The position numbers and the translations under genes were made by a program. This document shows, in pieces, positions 46,901 to 57,265 of a stretch of 64,000 nt of DNA; the stretch's first letter is position 1, and each line of letters begins with the position of its first letter. The notes under the pieces were generated by a model. The model ran no database searches. It worked only from the letters and a program-made list of their open reading frames with translations, and was not told the DNA's origin. The DNA comes from Haemonchus contortus (Eukaryota; Nematoda; Chromadorea; Rhabditida; Trichostrongylidae): assembly GCA_000469685.2 (NCBI GenBank), contig LS997566.1, positions 14,014,118 to 14,078,117 of the forward strand, written 5' to 3'.

Positions 46901-49900
46901 TTTTAGCCGTTTTTCTGGGGGCAATGTCGGAAAAGAAACCACCGACGATGACCTTGACGAAAGTATGGTCCTCTCTGAATCTCTCCTCCATATCCATATG
47001 AAACGCTTCCAGCTTTCTTCGTCGTAGCTTGATGTTGGTGCGTAGACAGCGAAAATTGTTAGAGCTGGGGTCGAGCCACACTTGCTCAATCGCAAGCGTC
47101 CGATTCGGGTTGTCAACTTTTCTTAAGAATTAATGTTATGGCCATGTGCATATTGACGAGGACACCTACACCGCCCACGGCTCTTCTGTTGCATGTTCCA
47201 AGGGACACTTCATCTACAGTCTGAAACACAGCGAGCAGCGAGCGATTTCTTCCCGTCTAGGTCAGTCCGATGACGTCGTACTTCATCATTCTGGCTCGCA
47301 TCAACAGATCTTTGGTACACGCTCCCAATGCAAGCGTTCCTACGTGGGAAGAACAGAACACCGTCTTATGCCCTCCCTCAGGGAAGCCTTATGCCCTCCC
47401 TCAGGGAAGCCTTATGCCCTCCCTCAGGGAAGCCTTATGCCCTCCCTCAGGGAAGCCTGTTTTGGCCCTAGGATTCTAGCAATCTCTCCCGAGCGGCCTT
47501 ACCAAACGCTAACGTATTGTGGGCTCCCTCAGGTTCGGCTCATTTTTATTACTGTTCTTGGCACATGGATACCAACGTGTAGCTTGCCAGGTTCCAAAAC
47601 AACACAAGAAACACCATCTTTTCCATGTAGACATTTTCCTTTGGTCAGGGTGCGTCATAAATATGGTAGTAAGTAAATAAATAAATAAATATGGTTTGCG
47701 AAACAGGAGCCGTAGTTCTTTTTGATGCATGGTGAGTTTATATGAGTTATTCACTATGCATCGCATCTACCAAATGAACACACAGTGATCCCATATAATC
47801 GTCTCCTGTACTAGTTATAGCTCGGAGACGCTTCGGCTACTCATCGACGGTGGCACACAGTTTCTTGAGAAACGCCAGCGCAGCCTTTTTTTTATTGATT
47901 TCTCAGGGGCGGCAACAGTGGAGCATTTCAAAGCCAGGCTTTCCTCTCCAGTATGGCCTGTATTGAGCACCCATTACTTTGTTGTCCGGAAAATTAGTAG
48001 GAGGATTGGAAGCTGGGATAAAATCGCCAACAATTCCTCAGCACCAGTCTTGATCTTTTCCCATCCGCCTAGTTTTCAAAAGCAGTCCTAGAAAAAATTT
48101 TCCACCCCAAGCTATATCCTTTCAGGAGAACCCTTGCCGAAGAGGTTCTGATTGAGTTTTGTGCTTTTCTTGTCTAAAACTTGCCATATCGCTCTGATTG
48201 TGGAGATTCTAGCTCAAACCATCATGAAAAAGGGAGAACGGCTACGAGCCGCAATCTGAGTCTTCTCCGAGGCTTAAGCACTCGTAGGGAGAAATTTACG
48301 TATACTCTGGTATCTCTACATTTCTTCTACGCTGAACACCCTTTAGTCAGAAAAAAGTGTGGCGAAGCTCGTACCGCGCCAGGTAGCGCATGGCATTCGT
48401 TTTTTCTCTCCAAATTCTTCACGTCAAGAAGCTTACAAAGCTTCCGAATTCTGTCTGAAGACCATGTACTTACTCGGGTGAACTCTTCTCATCAGAGTAG
48501 AACACACAAACAAATTAGCAGTCATTTTTCTCTGCTTCTGCAGGTTCCGCAGCGTAATCCTTCCAAGTAATTGCAATTGGAAAAGGGTTAGTATGTGATA
48601 CAAGACGACCGTTTTTAGGTTTGTCGTTGACCTGTCTACGCAAAGCGATTTGAGAGATTGTCATGTGGCAAATGTTCAGACGAGGAGCCATCCCGGAAAA
48701 GGACTCGCCAAATGCGCGTAAAGGCGGAACTCTTGGTGGATATCTGCGAGGCTCCACCGCTGACGAATTGAGAGCACCAAAATAGATAAGTGGGCTAAGG
48801 TATATCATAAACATAAGGAGAGGTGCAGGTTTGGAGAAACCCTCCAAACAAAGAAATTACGGAATTCCGAAGAGTTGTTCTTTAATTATGGCTCATCCTG
48901 TATATGTACCAGTTGGGCTATGCTACTTATGCATTCACCAGTCGGATCGCCGAGCTAACGCCGGGCTCTCCTCCTTCTTGTGTCAAACACCCTATCCTGA
49001 GAAATGTTGAACTGAAGAATTTTCCCCTTCTTCAGAATTTATAGTTTTTGAGTTTTTTCCGCTGTTCAGCTGAATTCGAGTTTTTTCCGTGTTTAGCTGA
49101 GTGAGGGTATGAAACTGAAACAGAGCTCGAAATCCTTCTTTGACACAACAAAAATCTTAAGCTCCCCTCTTCCTCTGATAGTTGTAGTAAGTCTAATTCT
49201 CCACTCCATTTTTGGAACAAATGGCAGTTTCCTGTACACGAAATTTGACACAGTACTAACAGGGCAGTGCAAATGGTATTCAGTCAGAGTCGGTGCTTAC
49301 GCCTTTGATTGGAAGTCTCGAACTTTTGCTCTCTCTCTTATAAATAAATACCCATCAAAAATCCAACTGTTAGACAATCAAAGACGATGCTGTGGAGATG
49401 TTCTGTTCTGATAGCACCGTTGTCAGATGTTCTTCATCAAGGAACCCTTTTCTTTACGGAGATATCAGTAGTTAAGTATTCTATTAGGTTGTTCGGAAAG
49501 GAATGCGCGTTTGAGTTCAAAAAATTTTTTATTATAAAAACGAAACTAGACAAGATCAATTCAAAAGATATGTTCCATTACTATCAATGACTTGTTGTCT
49601 ATGTTTAGGCAAAGAATGGATTCATCCTCTGAAGAACTCGGCCGGCTGCAACTCAAAGTAGTTGGACACCCTGAGTTGGACTTTTTCGCGGTTTTTGAAT
49701 TTTCTCTCGGCCAAGGAGTGCTGCATTGACCGGAACAGATGGTCATCGGATGGAGTCAGGTCTGGGCTGTAAGGCGGATGAGGCAGGAATTCCCAACCCC
49801 TATTCCTCAATTTTTTCCAAGGTGGTTTTCGCAACATGTTGAAGAGCGTTGTCGAGGAGGAATTTTGTCGACGTCGTTTCGACACCTTGACGACGCAGTG

Positions 49901-52900
49901 CTTGATCCACGCGGTTCAATTGATCTTCGCAAATGACGGCCGTAACGGTTTGACCCGAATTCAGGACTTCAAACTACACTCAACCTTTGCTGCTCCACCA
50001 AACACAGAGCATCACCTTTCTGCCGTGTACATCCGGTTTCGGAGTCGTTTTTGGAGTGTCATCGGAGTCTAACCGCTGTCTTTTTCGTGTTGCGTAGTCG
50101 AGACAGATCCATTTCTTGTCTGATGTAATAATAGAGTTGAAAAAACCGCTGTTCTTGGAGCGATGAAGAAGAATTTCGGCCATCGCCACTCGTGTTGCCT
50201 GGTTTGCGCCGCTCAGCTGGTGCGGTACCCATTTTCCGCACCTGTTCGTCATGCAAATCGCCAGCAAATGCTCATGGATGGTAGGGTTTCAGTAGCAAAC
50301 ATGTGTTGCCAGTTATCGGGTGCTTTGGTGTGGACCCAATTTAATGACGGTCTTCAACACTTGGTTATCGACGAATTGAGGCCGACTTCCGTGATCTTCG
50401 CCCTCCAAGCTTTCATTACCGTTTTTGAAACGCTGATGCCATCGTGGACACTGGCTTTCTGACAGGGCTTTTTCGCCGTCTACTTCAGATGTGGCACGAT
50501 GAGATTCAGCAGCCGATTTTCCTTGCTTGAAGTTGTACCACATGAAAGCCCGCAGAAGGCATTTTTGGTCAAGCACCTTTTGAACTTTTTTTTCTCAGAA
50601 AAAACAAAGTGGACATAAATCAAAATATATCAAAAGATGCGCAATAAAAATCTCTTCCGAATGGACAAAATTGTTTTGAAAAATCTTCTATAGTAGGGGA
50701 GAAATGAATGGACAAAGTTAGCGCGCATTCCTTTTCGAACAACCTAATAGATTACTGGCAGTCGATCAGGTTTTGTCGCAAATGATATCAAGCAGAGAGG
50801 GTCCTTCATTGAATCACAAACCTTGCTGGGTAGCGGTCGTAATCTAATAGTAAGAAATGAACAAAGTTCTAATCTGCTTAGCGTAGTGCCACTAATGGGT
50901 ATGGGTCCTATCACTCGTCTTATCGAATGATACATATTGAACAGCCAAAGCTACATCGTAGATATCGAATATGTTAGGATTTCGATCGGTAGATGGCACT
51001 CTTAGGTCCTTTATCTTCTATTATCAATTATGATCAGTTCTTGTCACCGAGTACCTACGATCCCGTCATATCCTACATCACTTACTGAAATTCTGAGGTT
51101 CCACTGCTAATGCAAAAAGTGTAATCCTTCCAAATTTCAACGCTCTAGGTCCACGTTAACAGGAGTTATGAATTTGCGGCCCAATTTTCATTGCGCCCGC
51201 ATCGCCCCCCGTGCAAGAGATCCGGTTCCGCCACCCACCATAGTGTTTCTATCCTGTCCCTCGTACTCCTACCGAGTTTGAACGCTCTAGGTCCACAGGG
51301 ACAGAAGTTATGAATTTTCGGTCATACACACACACCGACACACACACGCACAAACAAACACACACACAAACACACCTGCAAACCAGCAGACACACTTAGC
51401 GAATTATATATAGTAGGATTGTATGTCCACAACCGCTCATCCGTAGATTTAAAACTTCCGCAGCTACTCTACCGAGTGATATCGAATTTTCATGCAAATA
51501 GACAAACGTGAGCGCTTAATATATAGCAAGCTCTCCTCCTCGTGTCGGACACCCTATCTGAGAGATGTTGAACCAAAGAATTTTATTCCTTTTTTCAAAG
51601 TTTATAGTCTTCAAGTTTTTTCCGTGTTTAGCTGAGTGAGGGTATGAAACTGAAACAGAGCTCGAAATCCTTCTTTGACACGACAAAAATCGTAAGCTCC
51701 CCTCTTCCTTTGAAAGTTGTAGTAAGTCTAATTCTCCACTCCATTTTTGGAACAAATGGCAGTCTCCTGTTCACGAAATTTGACACAGTACTAACAGGGC
51801 AGTGCAAATGGTATTCAGTCAAAGTCGGTGCTTACGCCTTTGATTGGAAGTCTCGAACTTTTGCTCTCTTCCTTACAAATAAATACACATCAAAAATCAA
51901 CTGTCATTCAAACAATCAAAGACGATGCTGTGGAGAGGTTCTGAGTGATGATAGCACCGATATCAGATATTTTTTATTAATGGGCCCTTTTCTTTACGGA
52001 GATATCATTTGTTGAGAATTTTAGATTACAGGCGGTCTAATAAGTTTTGTCGCAAATGACATCGAGCAAAGTGGATCCATCATTGAATCACAAACTCTGC
52101 TGGGTAGCGGTCGTGATCTAATAGTAAGAAATGAACAAAGTTCTAATGTGCTTATCGTATCGCTCTAATGGGTCCCTCTCTCTGCACTTACGACTCACTT
52201 ATGTCACCCTGTTCTACCATCTCGTCTTATCGAATGAAACATACTGAACGGTCAAAGCTACATCGTAGATACCGAAGATGTTAGCATTTCGATCGGTAGA
52301 TGGCACTCTTAGGTCCTTTATCTTCCCTTATCAGTTATCATCAGTTCCTGTCACCGAGCACCTACGATCCCGTCTTATCCTGCATCACCTATTAGAATGC
52401 TGAGGTTCCACTGGTAATACGAAAAGTGTGATCCTACCAGAACGCTCTAGGTCCACGTAAACAGGAGTTATGAATTTCCGGTCAAACACACACGTGTGTC
52501 GTGTGTGTCTGACCGGAAATTCATAGCTCCTGTCCCCGTGGACCTAGAGCGTTCTAATTTGGTAGGAGTAAAGGGGGCAGGATGGGAACACCTACGGTAA
52601 GTGGCAGGACCGGATTCCGTTCACAAGGAGTGAGGCGTGCACGATAAAAATTTCAGGTCGCAAATTCATAACTCCTGTTTCCGTGAACCTAGAGCGTTCA
52701 AATTTGGTAGAAGAACAGGCGACAGGACGGGAAAACTTATGGTGGGTGGCAAGACCAGAATCCGTGCACATGGGGCGGGGTTCCGCGCCGAAATAGTCGA
52801 TTTGGTCCTAGTGCGTTCAAACTTGGCAGGAGTACAGGCGGCAGGATGGGGACATCTATCGTAGGTGGGAGGACCGCACCCCGCTCATAGAAGGCGAGGT

Positions 52901-55573
52901 TACGCCAAATCTTTCAGTTTGGCTCTAGGGCGTTTAATTAAACTTGGTAGGAGCCAGACGACGGTAATGTAACGCTTATGGCGAGTAGTGCCGGACTCCA
53001 CCCCCAAGGGAAAGGAATTCCGCGAAATATTGGGTTGTCCGAAAAGTTCCCGCCGATTTTTGATTCATCTTTGAATGAAAATTCCTAGAAGAAGAAATCC
53101 ATTGATTGAACAATATATCCTCCATTCTGTTCAGTAAGGCTTCGCCATCTTCCAGTAGCTTCCAGTTTCCCTCTTTCATAGAAGGTTCCAGACTTGAGAT
53201 CGAAAAACCCACTCAGGTGCTATTTGCAGTCCTCCAGCGAATTGAACGATTTTCCATTCAAGGAATTTTGCAGAAACCCAAACAATAGGAATTCTGATGG
53301 TGCTATGTCTGGACTATATGAGGGGTGTGGTAAGACATCCCATCCAAGCTTTAGCAACTTTTGACGAGTGGCCAAAAATACGTGTGGTCTGGAGGTACCC
53401 TGTTGGAAGGTTACGCCCTAACAATTGGCCACTTCGGGTCGCTTTTGGTCCATCGCTGCCTCCATAGTTTCGATCTAGCTATAGTACCTTTCCTAAATCA
53501 TATTTTGATTGTGCGACAACAGCTCATGGTAAGTGTTTTCCCTGAAATCCTATCAGCAACTTGGCATAGTCATCCACACCTGGATTTTGACTTTTGCAGC
53601 GGTTTGTGACATCTCACTAAGGGACCACACGATCGTTTCCGCTCCTCGTTGATGTACACAATCCAATTTCCGTCCCTCGTGTTCATGCGTTTTAGAAACG
53701 GCTCATTTTTATATCGTTCGAGCAACGAGTCGCGCATGGAGGCGCGGTCCATCGCATTGCGCTCGCTCCTATCGCGAGATATCTGAACATCAAGGCGCTT
53801 TACAAAACCAAGGGTCTGCAGATGGCCATGGATGGTTAATTTCGAAACACTAAGCCCTTGTCCTACTCCTCGAGCAGTGATGTGCCGATTTGCTTCGGTT
53901 AACATTTCGAGTTGATCGTTTAAACTGATGATAGTCTCCCTAAAGGTTGCCTGTTTTCGAGGGCAAATTCACTCCGTTTGGATTTCGCAAACTACTCATG
54001 CACTGTACGTTCCTCTAGGGCATGGTCTACTCAAACGTCATATATCTTTCACGCCGCTTGAGCCGCATTCTAGGCCTTGCGGTAGAAGAAATACTTCAGT
54101 TATCGAAAATGCGCGCAGTGGTTCTCCATTTTCATACGAGTCCTGTACAGACAAACAAATGCTGACAGAATCTTGATAGTAATATAGAGGAGGAGCTACT
54201 CTTTCAGAAAACATATAACTTTACTAGGTAGGGTCCTTGATCTTTTGTACAACGGTTGATAAATCCGGGGTATCAAAAATCGGCGGGAACTTTTCGGACA
54301 ACCCAATAAATGAGTGGAAATCCATAACTCCTGATCCCGTGGATTTGGAGAGCAAAATCAATAGGAGGAGGCAGGATGGAAACACTGACAATAGAAGAGG
54401 CCTTAGAGAAGAAGATCCACACACCAATTACCTCTTAGCGCCTTTGTTATTTACGGTCTAGCCTTGATTCTTCAATATCTTTCATTCGACAAGAAGGGTA
54501 AGTGGTGTGATTAAGTGGTGATGGAATGAATTTGGTCCACTTCTTGCTATTAGATTACGTCAGCTACCCAACAGGGCTTGCGATTGAGTGAAAAACCACG
54601 GCCTTTCTTTGCTTTGATATCATTCCTAGCAAAATTTATCCGACCGCTAATAATGTTGGATTCACAGTTAATGATGTATCCGTAGAGAAAAGGAGGTACA
54701 TCTTTGAAGGCATTTGATAGACTATACTCGCGCTCAGCGAAACAGCGAAATAACCTAGAAAAAAGGGAGAAGAGTTTCATTAGTTTGATGTTTTTCGGGC
54801 GAATTCCCTTTGCCCCAAGAAGGAGGAGAGCCCTTGATGATGGCATTGAGGAGCATTGATGGTAGCTAACATAGTAGCCTCAGTCGCGAGTCTCTGAATA
54901 CTATTTTTCTCTGAATAATCGCCTATGTTCTATTCGGACACAGCGAAGATGGATTACAGAAAAAATCGCCCCCAATTCGGAGCTGATACTGAGGGTGTAG
55001 AGCTCTCTCAGAAAAAGGAGAATTCGAAGAGTTATTTGCGCATAGCAAATTTCTCACAGGAATGAGGAGCGCCCGGCGTAGCCGGGCGAACCCTTAAGAA
55101 GGACGGAAGCCCGGGGTTAGCCGGGCTGCCCGACTGGTACTTTTAGATATGTATATTATATTACTATATACATCCTATTACATTTAATCACGTCTGTTGT
55201 TGATGTGTGTGCATGTGTACATACATATGTGTGCCTGTAACTGTACACATGCATATACATATGTACATATATGAGTGTGCAGTTTTGTATATGGTACGGA
55301 GGCCAAAGTTCCATCGCTTAAGGTCGAGATGACTCTGCATAAAAGATATTCTCTAATCTTGAAAGCGCTGTATACTCACCTTTCCTGAAGTAGCACTGCT
55401 GCTGAACATGCGAAAAGATCGCACAAGGCAAAGTTGAAAATCAGTATAGAATAAGTTTTGAGCTGTTGGGGGATCTTTTTCAGTACCAGAAAAATCAGAA
55501 GCGCATTGCAAATGATGCCGAAGCTATTTGATAGCGTGTGTATCAGGATGCTGCCCAAGCATATCAAGTCCAT
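43990..55573 (-). CDS. Srd-type chemoreceptor gene D, intact, 326 aa
   Basis: Exons: 55380-55573, 45564-45644, 45349-45502, 44554-44820, 43990-44274. They total 981 bp, with exon lengths identical to gene C and no internal stop; the end is TGA. Donors are GTGAGT, GTACGT, GTAAGT and GTAAGC. Motifs follow the Srd plan: NFALCDLFAC, HGPCRLVGSEFCF, SFSYRFYVLMRTP, ENFGYDVRSECVGG, MSENSRRIHSQLLQ, ALTVQACLP, LSPLTSFLFIRPYN. Intron 1 is 9.7 kb and holds an RTE fragment, three DNA transposons and duplicated anonymous sequence. Exon 1 could therefore be poorly joined in vivo, or belong to a separate fragment; phase and length argue for one gene. Confidence 0.82.
44371..44412. repeat. 21-bp perfect tandem duplication in intron 4 of gene D
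   Basis: TGAAGATTATATAGTTTGTC plus T occurs twice in a row. It sits at the position where gene C carries its Tc1 insertion. Confidence 0.9.
44837..44917. repeat. Inverted duplication just upstream of exon 4 of gene D
   Basis: ATAGTAGATTGAGATCC (44837-44853) pairs with GGATCACAATCTACTAT (44901-44917), and the inner halves (CGTGAATGACAC with GTGTCATTCACG) continue the stem, leaving a short loop. Genes B and C have only one arm at this place. Confidence 0.85.
46250..47120 (-). mobile_element. RTE-like non-LTR retrotransposon, endonuclease fragment
   Basis: Two minus-strand frames joined by a shift read TTRIGRLRLSKCGSTPALTI, FAVYAPTSSYDEE, then REDHTFVKVIVGGFF and ERLSEFTKSTHTIHG. This is the middle of an apurinic-type endonuclease of RTE elements; the usual GDFNA-K-I motif is damaged (GGFFSDI). 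Downstream, to about 46250, weaker linker sequence continues in broken frames. Reverse transcriptase was not found. It lies in intron 1 of gene D. Confidence 0.7.
47365..47456. repeat. 23-bp tandem repeat, four perfect copies
   Basis: Unit CTTATGCCCTCCCTCAGGGA plus AGC. Each unit contains the small inverted motif CCCTCCCTCAGGGAAG. Four identical copies imply recent expansion. Confidence 0.95.
47646..48900 (-). mobile_element. Tc1/mariner-superfamily element, family 3, copy 2
   Basis: Same element as 4820-6089 but inverted. The termini CAGGGTGCGTCATAAATA and, inverted, CAGGATGAGCCATAATT are preserved. The TA is visible only at the right side (48901-48902). Minus-strand frames contain WRFSRNCVPPSMSSRS (about 47835-47890), matching the C-terminal end of copy 1. 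Several frameshifts. Located in intron 1 of gene D. Confidence 0.7.
48975..49483. repeat. Direct repeat R, copy 1 (left part, interrupted by mariner)
   Basis: Matches 51530-52015 closely. The sequence resumes after the mariner at 50748-51140. A 100-codon frame (49109-49411) is shared with copy 2 (51644-52015), but the pair is too recent for that to show coding selection. Confidence 0.8.
49484..50747 (-). mobile_element. Mariner transposon 1 (cecropia/HSMAR1-like)
   Basis: Termini TTAGGTTGTTCGGAAAGGAA and the inverted copy lie between TA dinucleotides. Length is 1264 bp. It interrupts direct repeat R copy 1; copy 2 retains the uninterrupted TA site near 52020. Confidence 0.9.
49622..50576 (-). 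pseudogene. Mariner transposase, frameshifted
   Basis: From the start at 50576: MLDQKCLLRAFMWYNFKQGK (N-terminal helix-turn-helix), WHQRFKNGNESLEGEDHGSR, a KKWICLDYATRK segment with the first catalytic Asp (TSDKKW, where TCDEKW is usual), KFLLDNALQHVA with the second, and LPHPPYSPDLTPSDDHLF with the third. This is the DD34D signature. At least three frameshifts or stops interrupt the chain. It recalls the hookworm bandit element and human HSMAR1, a relationship judged from memory. Confidence 0.85.
50748..51140. repeat. Direct repeat R, copy 1 (right part)
   Basis: Continues the match to 52030-52440 after the mariner insertion. No gene. Confidence 0.75.
51141..51529. repeat. Anonymous repeat S and CA-rich microsatellite
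   Basis: Contains two occurrences of the motif AACGCTCTAGGTCCAC followed by GGAGTTATGAATTT or close variants, then a CA-rich microsatellite (about 51327-51390). Members of the same family appear in both orientations up to 53029 and again at 54312. Confidence 0.7.
51530..52440. repeat. Direct repeat R, copy 2 (uninterrupted)
   Basis: About 0.9 kb matching copy 1 without the mariner. Gives the empty site for that insertion. Confidence 0.8.
52441..52553. repeat. 113-bp inverted repeat formed by two S-repeat units
   Basis: AACGCTCTAGGTCCACG at the left pairs with CGTGGACCTAGAGCGTT at the right end, and GAATTTCCGGTC with GACCGGAAATTC inside. The centre is a GTGT/ACAC-rich palindrome. Confidence 0.9.
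52554..53029. repeat. Tandem S-repeat units (about 130 bp period)
   Basis: Three to four diverged copies of a unit with AGAGCGTTCAAATTTGGTAG and GGACAGGATGGGAACA-like blocks. The array is cut by mariner 2 and resumes at 54307. Confidence 0.7.
53030..54306 (-). mobile_element. Mariner transposon 2 (different subfamily)
   Basis: Termini TTGGGTTGTCCGAAAAGTTC and inverted copy, flanked by TA. Length 1277 bp, typical for mariner. The terminal repeats are unlike those of mariner 1. It is inserted in the S-repeat array inside intron 1 of gene D. Confidence 0.9.
53100..54180 (-). pseudogene. Mariner transposase relic
   Basis: The best frame (53905-53570) reads LTEANRHITARGVGQGLSVS, TIHGHLQTLGFVKRLDV and YKNEPFLKRMNTRDGNWIVY, the second helix-turn-helix and the start of the catalytic domain. 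Lower down, broken frames give the HTPHI and SISSLEPSMKEGNWKLLEDG segments of the C-terminus. Asp and other catalytic positions are altered or shifted. Inactive. Confidence 0.8.
55070..55127. repeat. Two GC-rich hairpins
   Basis: CGCCCGGCGTAGCCGGGCG (55070-55088) is a perfect stem of 8 bp with a GTA loop. A second stem, AGCCCGG/CCGGGCT, lies at 55108-55127. They stand out against AT-rich surroundings. Confidence 0.85.
55140..55300. repeat. Alternating purine-pyrimidine microsatellite (TG/CA/TA)
   Basis: Runs of ATGTATAT, TGTGTGCATG and ACATACATATG type with many small palindromes. No coding content. Confidence 0.75.
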
Positions 55574-55590
55574 TTCCTGAAAGTGAAACG
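55574..55590 (-). promoter_or_regulatory. Probable trans-splice acceptor, gene D
   Basis: Minus-strand CACTTTCAG, GAA, ATG, as in copies A to C. Confidence 0.5.
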
Positions 55591-57019
55591 ACTGTTACAA
55601 AAACAAAATGAACGGCCTAGCTTACACATAAGAGTTGTATGAAGAAGAAAGTTATAATTTGTATGGGGCAGGTAAAATATCAAAAATCACTGCATATAAA
55701 TTCGCTTTCTATTTTTCTCGATCAAAACTCGCATACGCTTTGTTATTCATCCCCGATGATTCAAATATCGCGTATAAACTACTTTCAGGAACTTTTTACT
55801 TTCCATCTACGATTTATAGTTCCCCGCCGACTGAATTCCTGAAATACTGTTATAACTGGCTGAGCAGCTGAGCAGCTGAGCTGGTTCAGATTTCACACTA
55901 GGAACAAATAGGGAATGATAGGAGAGCAATGATAAGCACGTACAGGCTTAGCTGAAAGGATACTGAGAGTTAAGATCCACGTCCCCTACTGCCCTCCAAA
56001 TTTTACTGCAGTTTTATCATGGACTGAGTGAGGTTCAGACGGTTTCCAGACATTTTGCGCTTGTGTTTCTCAACTTACTACTTACTTAGAACATAGATAA
56101 GATACAATAGCAGGAAGCTCTAGCTGTGTGCTTCAAAGCTCAGTCAATTGTAGGGTCATTTGTTAAAGATTTTTTTTTGTTTTCTGCTTAAACTATGTTA
56201 GGTATGCAAAAAGCTTGAAAGTTGGAAAAGTAGTCAGGTTTCGGCTTTCATGGATCGCTATCTGATCAATCGAAAACCACGCTTTCGGGCATAATAGGCT
56301 GCCTTTATACCGACGGTACAGCCGAGTAGAAGATGCAACATGACGACCGCATAATCGTAGGCACGATAGACACAACACAGCACTGAACAGCTGTTGCTGT
56401 CTAACTTAAGATTTCAAAAATATCCCATACTTGTGTTCACCCATTTTCTCTTCTTACCGCTTAACAACAGCTCGGGGCTTCACGTACTTTTCTTTGAACT
56501 ATGTTCCAATCTAAGCGACGCAATAATATGTTATGTGTCTAATGACGAGCGTGACTGCCTTTGAACTTACATGTTATCTTACAGACGTTCAAAGTTAACT
56601 CACCCGGGACTCTGTGTTCCCCACGTTCGTCCGATTATTGGTCTTAGGAGGTGGCCTTGGAGGGAAAGTCGAGCGAACCTCTCGAATGAGATATGAAGTG
56701 ATGACTTCGAAATATTTACTGGTAAGTCCTCAGCTTAACCTTCACCCGACTTCCAACAATTCTTCGGTTGACATGAGGCGAGCACTTCTTGCTGCAATAA
56801 AATTTTCGAGATATCTCTTGGGCACCCTTTTAGTAAAACAGTGTCCAGTATTATTTAGTGGTAAAAGTCCAGTACCCCGTCGACACTAGGAACTCTCATA
56901 TATTTCGGAGAGAACCGATCCCTATTGATTTCAGTTAAATCGGATGCTCGAAAACCGAAGATGTTGATATAAAAAAGCCCGAAGTCTTTTACATTGGTCA
57001 GACCCGTTTTCGGACGTAT
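55591..57019. other. Array spacer, unit D
   Basis: Upstream region of gene D, homologous to 24600-24920 plus 26494 onward (unit B) and to 36800-38080 (unit C). No gene recognised. It is uninterrupted at the site where unit B carries the Tc3-like element (near 55919). Confidence 0.5.
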
Positions 57020-57265
57020 TTCGCACACAACTTCAATTTAGAATCGCAGTGGGGTTGGAATGCGTATATGGCTATACAATGACTCGCATTGGTAAGCCGA
57101 TGCACAAGTCAGTTGTTTTATTATCCCAAACAAGCTTTTTACCCACTGACCGATCCCATAGGGACGGAAGGTTTCGTTGGCTCGATCGGATATCGTTCCA
57201 GGATCCGAACCCGTGACTGTGCGTGTATGATGGTGCGCCACTTGACACTACACCACCTCTGCCTA
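57020..57265 (-). mobile_element. tRNA-derived SINE
   Basis: Minus-strand GGTGGTGTAGTGTCAAGTGG (A-box region, near 57230-57252) and GGTTCGGATCC (B box, 57201-57211), then the body shared with 36995-37235. Acceptor-stem pairing is absent, so this is not a tRNA gene. Confidence 0.55.

Larger units (their letters stand above)
54307..55379. other. End of intron 1 of gene D: S repeat, GC hairpins, TG-rich microsatellite
   Basis: Begins with a further S-repeat piece, then anonymous sequence with a 98-codon minus-strand frame (54550-54846) of no recognised family. Two small GC-rich hairpins and an alternating TG/TA-rich tract precede exon 1 of gene D. Confidence 0.5.

Noticed and set aside
47146..47676. 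176-codon ORF
   Set aside because: Its length comes from a 23-bp tandem repeat without stops in any frame; no domain.
49109..49411. ORF shared by the two direct repeats (also 51644-52015) as a protein gene
   Set aside because: The copies are very similar at the DNA level throughout, including outside the frame, so an open frame in both says little. No motif was recognised.
55070..55127. Bacterial-type terminator or REP element
   Set aside because: The stems resemble such signals, but the context is an intron of a nematode gene, so they are reported only as hairpins.
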